DNA of 6,713 nucleotides from Phyllobacteriaceae bacterium (lineage in GTDB: Bacteria; Pseudomonadota; Alphaproteobacteria; Rhizobiales; Devosiaceae). This document shows positions 5,796 to 6,713 of the stretch, in pieces. The DNA lies in NCBI GenBank assembly GCA_012799265.1, contig JAAZLP010000143.1, forward strand, positions 1-6,713, given 5' to 3'. Both the position numbers and the translations under genes were made by a program. Positions within the stretch are counted from its first letter, which is position 1, and each line of letters begins with the position of its first letter. The notes below the pieces were generated by a model, which saw nothing but the letters and a program-made list of their open reading frames with translations, was not told the origin of the DNA and did no database searches.

Positions 5796-6669
5796 TCTCG
5801 ATGTCGCCGACCGACAGGTGCGCGACGCCGCGCGGGCGGCGCAGATTGCCCGGGAGCGGCAGGACAGACGCGATGCCGGGGGCCGCAAGAAGGCGGCCAA
5901 GGGTGACATGCCGAAAATCCTGATGGGCGGGCTCAAGCGTCGCGCCGAGGAAACTGCGGGTGGGCTTGATCGGCTGGCCGAGCGGCAGGCGGACGAAGCT
6001 TCCGAGCGCGCGCGGGAGGCACGGTCGCGGATAGAGGTCCTCACGCCCTTTGCCGTCAAGATCGCGTCGAGCAATCTTCCCTCCGGCAAGGTGGTGCTGC
6101 GCGCCAGTGGCCTTACCGGCGGCTATGATCCCGAGCAGCCCATCATCCGCGACTTCTCGTTGGACATCATCGGCCCGGAGCGCGTCGCCATCACCGGCGG
6201 CAACGGGGTTGGAAAGACGACGCTCATTAAGTTGCTGTCAGGTTCGCTAACGCCGCAAGCGGGATCGGTCCAGATCGGCGGCCCCATCGCGCTGCTGGAT
6301 CAGCAGGTGGCGCTGCTCGACCGGAAGCATTCGATCCTCGAGAACTTTCAGCGGCTCAATCCGCAAAGCTCGGTCAATGACTGCCGGGCGCTGCTCGCGG
6401 CCTTCAAGTTCCGCAATGATGCGGCGTTGCAGATCGTGGGGACGCTCAGTGGTGGCGAAATGCTGCGAGCGGGTCTGGCCTGCGCGCTGGGCGGGAGCGT
6501 TCCGCCGATGCTGTTGGTGCTCGATGAACCGACCAACCATCTCGATATCGGCTCCATCGAGGTGGTCGAAGCCGGGCTGCGTGCCTATGACGGCGCGCTC
6601 CTGGTCATCAGCCACGACAGGGCGTTTCTCGACAATATCGGGATCACGCGGGAAGTGGCGCTGGGATAA
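5725..6669 (+). CDS. ABC-F ATPase, C-terminal fragment (linker and second nucleotide-binding domain)
   Basis: This is the second half of the same ABC-F gene, in the +1 frame. The family-like sequence begins near 5767 (AALELASAQHDL); codons 5725-5766 are the out-of-frame shadow of the first domain, so ATG 5725 is not a natural start. A start at ATG 5908 or 5923 would need re-initiation. Seen, numbering from 5725: a charged helical linker at 15-108 with GDMPKILMGGLKRRAE, typical of this family; then a complete second domain with Walker A GGNGVGKT at 158-165, Q-loop Gln193/194, signature LSGGE at 241-245, Walker B LLVLDEPTNHLD at 263-274 and His-switch SHDR at 296-299. The C-terminus (GITREVALG) looks natural. 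The second domain seems intact, but its pairing partner is broken, so activity is doubtful. Confidence 0.82.
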   Translation: MVEPRWRRCWRAGAALELASAQHDLDVADRQVRDAARAAQIARERQDRRDAGGRKKAAKGDMPKILMGGLKRRAEETAGGLDRLAERQADEASERAREARSRIEVLTPFAVKIASSNLPSGKVVLRASGLTGGYDPEQPIIRDFSLDIIGPERVAITGGNGVGKTTLIKLLSGSLTPQAGSVQIGGPIALLDQQVALLDRKHSILENFQRLNPQSSVNDCRALLAAFKFRNDAALQIVGTLSGGEMLRAGLACALGGSVPPMLLVLDEPTNHLDIGSIEVVEAGLRAYDGALLVISHDRAFLDNIGITREVALG

Positions 6670-6697
6670 AAAAAGCCCCCGGAATTTCCGGGGGCTT
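6668..6697. terminator. Strong hairpin terminator, T-tract on the minus strand
   Basis: An 11-bp perfect stem (6673-6683 with 6687-6697) closes a 3-base loop. A run of seven A (6668-6674), which includes the end of the ABC-F stop codon, precedes it. Read rightward there is a hairpin but no T-tract; read leftward it is a textbook intrinsic terminator with seven T. It may serve the ABC-F gene and a convergent gene beyond the window. Confidence 0.85.
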
Positions 6698-6713
6698 CCA
6701 ATGTCACGGCAGG

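Larger units (their letters stand above)
5211..6669 (+). pseudogene. ABC-F gene disrupted by an internal deletion and frameshift
   Basis: The two fragments form one locus: domain 1 in one frame, linker and domain 2 in the next, same strand and correct order. A simple base slip does not explain it, since about 40 residues expected between Walker B of domain 1 and the linker are absent around 5764-5773, including the His-switch and the YGGN-type segment that normally precedes the linker. The frame change fits a loss of 3n+2 bases. Repeated ggcgc/ctggcg words around the junction could have served as microhomology. Either a true mutation or an assembly error. Confidence 0.72.

Noticed and set aside
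5760..5800. Programmed ribosomal frameshift joining the two ABC-F halves
   Set aside because: There is no slippery heptamer, and a frameshift would not restore the missing His-switch segment; a deletion explains both facts.
5243..6089. Minus-strand open frames across the ABC-F locus
   Set aside because: Arg/Ser/Ala-rich shadows antisense to recognisable ATPase motifs.

Overview
The window looks like ordinary chromosomal DNA from an alphaproteobacterium, probably of the Hyphomicrobiales (a Devosia-like or rhizobial relative). This is inferred from the high GC, the preference for G/C in third codon positions, the mix of gene families and the frequent GTG starts. No tRNA, rRNA, CRISPR array, insertion sequence or phage gene was seen.

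Left part (1-2219, + strand): the window opens inside a PQQ-dependent (quinoprotein) alcohol dehydrogenase gene whose 5' end lies outside. It carries an Asp-x-Asp active-site pattern that, in better known relatives, goes with lanthanide use. A GC-rich hairpin terminator follows. Next comes a secreted family 3 solute-binding protein of the type that accompanies quinoprotein dehydrogenases (MxaJ/XoxJ-like). Together these look like part of a periplasmic alcohol-oxidation module; a cytochrome c partner, if present, is outside the window.

Middle part (2220-5037, - strand): four genes read leftward in the order LysE/RhtB-type exporter, membrane diguanylate cyclase (GGEEL active site, no inhibitory site), a 77-residue protein of unknown function, and a membrane protein that looks like a site-2 protease (M50) with its zinc and catalytic residues lost. 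The last three are closely spaced and may be one operon. The last gene meets the solute-binding protein gene stop codon to stop codon, with no base between.

Right part (5038-6713, + strand): a divergent 173-base intergenic region holds a candidate promoter for an ABC-F type twin-ATPase gene. That gene is broken. The first ATPase domain runs out of frame just after Walker B, and about 40 residues including the His-switch appear to be missing before the frame resumes in the linker and second domain. I read this as an internal deletion plus frameshift, or an assembly error. The gene ends in a strong hairpin whose T-tract is on the opposite strand, which suggests that a convergent gene lies just beyond the window.

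I found no convincing new multi-gene system. The points most worth a second look are the broken ABC-F gene, the apparent pseudo-protease, and the unusual metal-site residues of the quinoprotein dehydrogenase.
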